From NCBI GenBank assembly GCA_041625325.1, contig JBFJTN010000183.1, positions 1 to 7,412 on the forward strand: 7,412 bases of DNA, given 5' to 3'. Below, piece by piece: positions 5,100-7,412 of the stretch (within the stretch, counting starts at the first letter, position 1; every line of letters starts with the position of its first letter). The stretch comes from Oceanococcus sp041625325. GTDB taxonomy: Bacteria; Pseudomonadota; Gammaproteobacteria; Nevskiales; Oceanococcaceae. The notes under the pieces were generated by a model. The model made no database searches and was not told where the DNA came from. It was given only the letters and a program-made list of their open reading frames with translations. The position numbers and the translations under genes were made by a program.

Positions 5100-6956
5100 T
5101 CACAGGTCTTGCCGTCGGCGTCCGGCAACGGCGGCGCGCAGTTCCGCCTCAGAGCCCACCCCGCCGTAGCGCAGGGCCGCATATCGCCTCAGCAAGCCCA
5201 GGGTGTCGGCGTCCGGCGCCCCGGTGGGCTGTCCTTCCAGGCGCCGGGCAAAGCGCTCCAGGGTCTCTCCGGGCTCAGGCCGGTGCGGCCGCAGCAGGCT
5301 CAGCAATTCGGCATAGACCGCTGGCGCCGCGGCCGCCTGCGTGACCCGCCGCCGCGGCCGACCACGGCCCTGCCACCAGGCGCGCAGGCGCGGCCCCAGC
5401 AGCAGGACCATGCCCAGAGCCACCAGCAGCAGCGCGGTTTCGGCCCGCCACAACAGCCGTCCCAGTTCGCGCAGCACGAATCCCGCGGTATCCAGGGCGG
5501 CACCCAGCCAGGGGCTGCGGGTGGCGGGGGCCGGCGCGACACTGCGCAGCGGCGCCGGGTCGCGGGTCTGCCAGCGGCCGTCCAGCCAGACTTCCACCCA
5601 GGCATGGGCGCTGCTCTCCCGCACCAGCAGATGCCCCAGCCAGGGATTGCGCTCGGTGGGCCGATAGCCCCGCACCACCCGGGCCGGAACACCCACGCTG
5701 CGGGCCAGCAAGGCCAGGGCGGAGGCGAAATACTCGCAGTGCCCCTGCCCGACCGGGCCGGTCAGGAAATCCAGCACAGGATCCATTCCCGGCCGTCGCG
5801 GATAGCTCAGCGAGTAGATGTAATCCCGTTCCAGGCGCTGCTGCAGGGCCCTGACCTGCTCCCCCGGTCGATCCCCGACATCGCCCAGCCAGTCCCGCGC
5901 CAGCGCGCTCAGGGCCGGCGCCAGTTCCGGCGGCAGGGCCAGATCCTGTGCATCCGGCGGCAAGGGCTGCTCCGCCGCAGCGCGGTAGGCGTAGCGCGCT
6001 GGCGCGGCGCCCTGAGTGGCGCGCACGATGCCGAAGGCATCACGGCTCAGGGCTTGTCGCGACAGGGCCTCGCCGCCCAGCGGCAGGAACAGGGGCCCAC
6101 CGGCCTCATCCAGCACCTCGACCTCGACGCCCTCGCCGCCCTCGCTGCCGCTCACCGGCAGCGGGCGATGATCCTGGCGCGGCGCCAGTTCCCAGCGCCC
6201 ATCGCGATACTGACGATGAACCGAGCCGCGCAAATGCGGCTGGCCCGACTCACCGCGCAATCGCAGCACCAGCGCATCGGACTGCCATACCGACTCCAGA
6301 CCGCCCAGCCGCATCGGCCCCTCGGTGAAGCGGATACGCGGCACGTCATCCAGCAGCATGCCGACCAGCCGGTCGGTGGCCCGCTCGTACAGCGGCGGCA
6401 AGGCCATCGCCAGCGCGCCGCTGAACAAGCCGGCCAGCAGCAGCATCCGGGCGCCGGGACGCCATTGCCGCCAGCCGGCGACGCTGGCGCGCACCGGATC
6501 GGCCTCGCGCAGGGCCAGCAGGGACAGGCCCAGATACAGCGCACACAGCGCCGGGTAGACCCAGCCCAATGGCGCGCCTCCGGCCGCTGTCGCGGCCACC
6601 ATGCCGATCGCCAGGGTCGTCGCCGTGCCGCGCCAGGGTCGGCGCAGCCAGGCGCGCCCCAGCATCAGCAGCAGCGACACCAGCATGAACTGTGGCAGCA
6701 GCGGCCCCATCAGCCCGCCGTAGTCGGCGGGCGGCAGTCGCTCCGCCAGGAAAAGCCCCAGCCCCGCCAGCACCAGGCTGGCCAGCAGTTCCAGCCAGGG
6801 GCCGGGATTCAGCCGCCAGCGCAGCAGCGCCGGGGCCAGCAGCAGGGGCAGCAGCAGCATCAGCCCGGCATCCACGGACCGCGCGCTCAATACCAGGATC
6901 ACGGTGCTGGCCGAAGCCAGCAGCCAGGCGGCCTGCCTTTCACGGGCCGCGCTCAC
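5100..6956 (-). CDS. tgpA: TgpA-like membrane transglutaminase (DUF3488 - transglutaminase - DUF4129)
   Basis: A 618-residue inner-membrane protein with the TgpA architecture. Residues 11-187 hold about six or seven hydrophobic helices (DUF3488-type N-terminal region). Residues about 190-500 are a large soluble part that should face the periplasm, with a transglutaminase-like core whose triad is visible: Cys407 in GHCEYF, His451 in AHAWVEV and Asp466 in TRDPAP. One helix at about 503-522 follows, then a cytoplasmic DUF4129-type tail (about 545-615). The Pseudomonas aeruginosa homologue TgpA (668 residues) is reported as essential, with a periplasmic transglutaminase domain; its physiological substrate is not established. 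The start chosen is GTG at 6954-6956. It overlaps the upstream DUF58 stop as GTGA and is preceded by GGGGAGG 10 bases upstream. The farther start at 7064 adds 36 residues that are only the DUF58 gene read out of frame. Translation is probably coupled to DUF58. Confidence 0.93.
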   Translation of the reverse strand: MSAARERQAAWLLASASTVILVLSARSVDAGLMLLLPLLLAPALLRWRLNPGPWLELLASLVLAGLGLFLAERLPPADYGGLMGPLLPQFMLVSLLLMLGRAWLRRPWRGTATTLAIGMVAATAAGGAPLGWVYPALCALYLGLSLLALREADPVRASVAGWRQWRPGARMLLLAGLFSGALAMALPPLYERATDRLVGMLLDDVPRIRFTEGPMRLGGLESVWQSDALVLRLRGESGQPHLRGSVHRQYRDGRWELAPRQDHRPLPVSGSEGGEGVEVEVLDEAGGPLFLPLGGEALSRQALSRDAFGIVRATQGAAPARYAYRAAAEQPLPPDAQDLALPPELAPALSALARDWLGDVGDRPGEQVRALQQRLERDYIYSLSYPRRPGMDPVLDFLTGPVGQGHCEYFASALALLARSVGVPARVVRGYRPTERNPWLGHLLVRESSAHAWVEVWLDGRWQTRDPAPLRSVAPAPATRSPWLGAALDTAGFVLRELGRLLWRAETALLLVALGMVLLLGPRLRAWWQGRGRPRRRVTQAAAAPAVYAELLSLLRPHRPEPGETLERFARRLEGQPTGAPDADTLGLLRRYAALRYGGVGSEAELRAAVAGRRRQDL

Positions 6957-7412
6957 AGCGCCAGGGCCTCCCCACGCTGGATGGCGGACAGCGGCACCCG
7001 GCTCAGGCCATCGACAGGGCCGGCCGTGCCGGAACCATCGGCATCCAGCAGCAGGCAGCGGCAACCGACGCCCTGCGCCCGGATCGACCGGGCCAGCGCC
7101 AGCCGCGCCTCGTCCTGCCGCAGCAGGATAAGCAGCACGCAGGACAGCCGGTCCAGATAGGGCCCGAGCAGCCCCAGGGTCTGGCCGGCCTCCAGCGGTG
7201 GCCCCGGCCGCACGCAGGCCAGATGATCCAGTGCCTGTTCCAGATGGCCCAGGCTGCGGCCCAGGGTCAGTCCATGCAGGCGGTCCCCGGTCACCAGCAC
7301 GTCGATCAGGGATTCGCCCCGGGTCAGGTGCGCGATCACACCGGCGGCCAGCGATATGCCGGCCTCCAGCACGGCGCTACCACCCCGGCCGGCATCGGTA
7401 TCCAGGACGACA
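6953..7412 (-). CDS. DUF58 domain protein, C-terminal part (5' end outside window)
   Basis: The last 152 codons of a DUF58 protein, open to the right window edge; an apparent internal GTG start at 7372 is not the true start. The visible part begins VVLDTDAGRGGSAVLEAGISLAAGVIAHL, split here only by the window edge, and reads on through a vWA-like strand-helix pattern (LSCVLLILLRQDEA, GVGCRCLLLDAD). DUF58 proteins are usually encoded between a MoxR-type AAA+ ATPase and a TgpA-like transglutaminase and are thought to act with them at the envelope. That order is matched here, since tgpA follows with a GTGA overlap; moxR would be expected beyond the right edge. The biochemical role is not established. 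Family assignment rests on the VVLDT...SLAA motif plus the neighbour; the N-terminal membrane segments usual in the family are not in view. Confidence 0.85.
   Translation of the reverse strand, partial: VVLDTDAGRGGSAVLEAGISLAAGVIAHLTRGESLIDVLVTGDRLHGLTLGRSLGHLEQALDHLACVRPGPPLEAGQTLGLLGPYLDRLSCVLLILLRQDEARLALARSIRAQGVGCRCLLLDADGSGTAGPVDGLSRVPLSAIQRGEALAL
6967..6973 (-). promoter_or_regulatory. Shine-Dalgarno site for tgpA inside the DUF58 gene
   Basis: GGGGAGG on the minus strand, 10 bases before GTG at 6956-6954, supports this start and the GTGA coupling with DUF58. Confidence 0.6.

Noticed and set aside
6957..7064. Longer start for tgpA, adding 36 residues
   Set aside because: The extension is Pro/Arg/Trp-rich sequence read out of frame within the DUF58 gene; the GTG at 6956 has a good ribosome site and a GTGA overlap.
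5049..7160. Plus-strand open frame of 703 codons, very rich in Gln, Arg, Pro and Gly
   Set aside because: It lies wholly opposite tgpA and DUF58, whose catalytic motifs and coupling are clear. Long antisense frames of this composition are a usual by-product of GC-rich codon use, and it shows no known domain.

Overview
The window is about two-thirds GC and holds six protein-coding genes with little space between them. Five are on the minus strand and one is on the plus strand. There are no rRNA or tRNA genes, insertion sequences, CRISPR arrays or phage genes. The gene families (NhaP2-type antiporter, DUF2970 small membrane protein, DUF58/TgpA pair, YdcR-like MocR regulator, AdhB-like cytochrome) point to a high-GC gammaproteobacterium. 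That placement is an inference from family content; genus cannot be decided from the sequence alone.

Layout, left to right. (1) Positions 1-1130, minus: N-terminal two-thirds of a K+/H+ antiporter of the NhaP2/CvrA type, running off the left edge. (2) Positions 1288-3126, minus: a secreted or periplasmic c-type cytochrome with five CXXCH heme sites, apparently a fusion of a cytochrome c4-like diheme module and an AdhB-like triheme module. (3) Positions 3127-3317: a divergent intergenic region, the richest regulatory stretch here, with four CTGT-containing repeat units and a T-tailed hairpin. (4) Positions 3318-3533, plus: a 71-residue DUF2970 membrane protein. (5) Positions 3537-4979, minus: a MocR-type regulator (GntR winged helix fused to a PLP aminotransferase fold), convergent with the DUF2970 gene and separated from it by only 3 bases. 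(6) Positions 5100-6956, minus: a TgpA-like membrane transglutaminase. (7) Positions 6953-7412, minus: the C-terminal end of a DUF58 protein, translationally coupled to tgpA by a GTGA overlap and running off the right edge.

Functionally the window is a patchwork. DUF58-tgpA is the end of the common moxR-DUF58-tgpA envelope operon. The MocR gene appears to have its own promoter, with a perfect 15-bp palindrome over the presumed -10 box, suggesting autoregulation. The palindrome half-site GGGACA recurs in the cytochrome/DUF2970 intergenic region, so the MocR protein may also control those genes; this is the most testable regulatory idea here. The cytochrome has no dehydrogenase partner in view. 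No defence system or plainly new multi-gene system is visible; the unusual items are the pentaheme fusion and the repeat-rich divergent promoter region.
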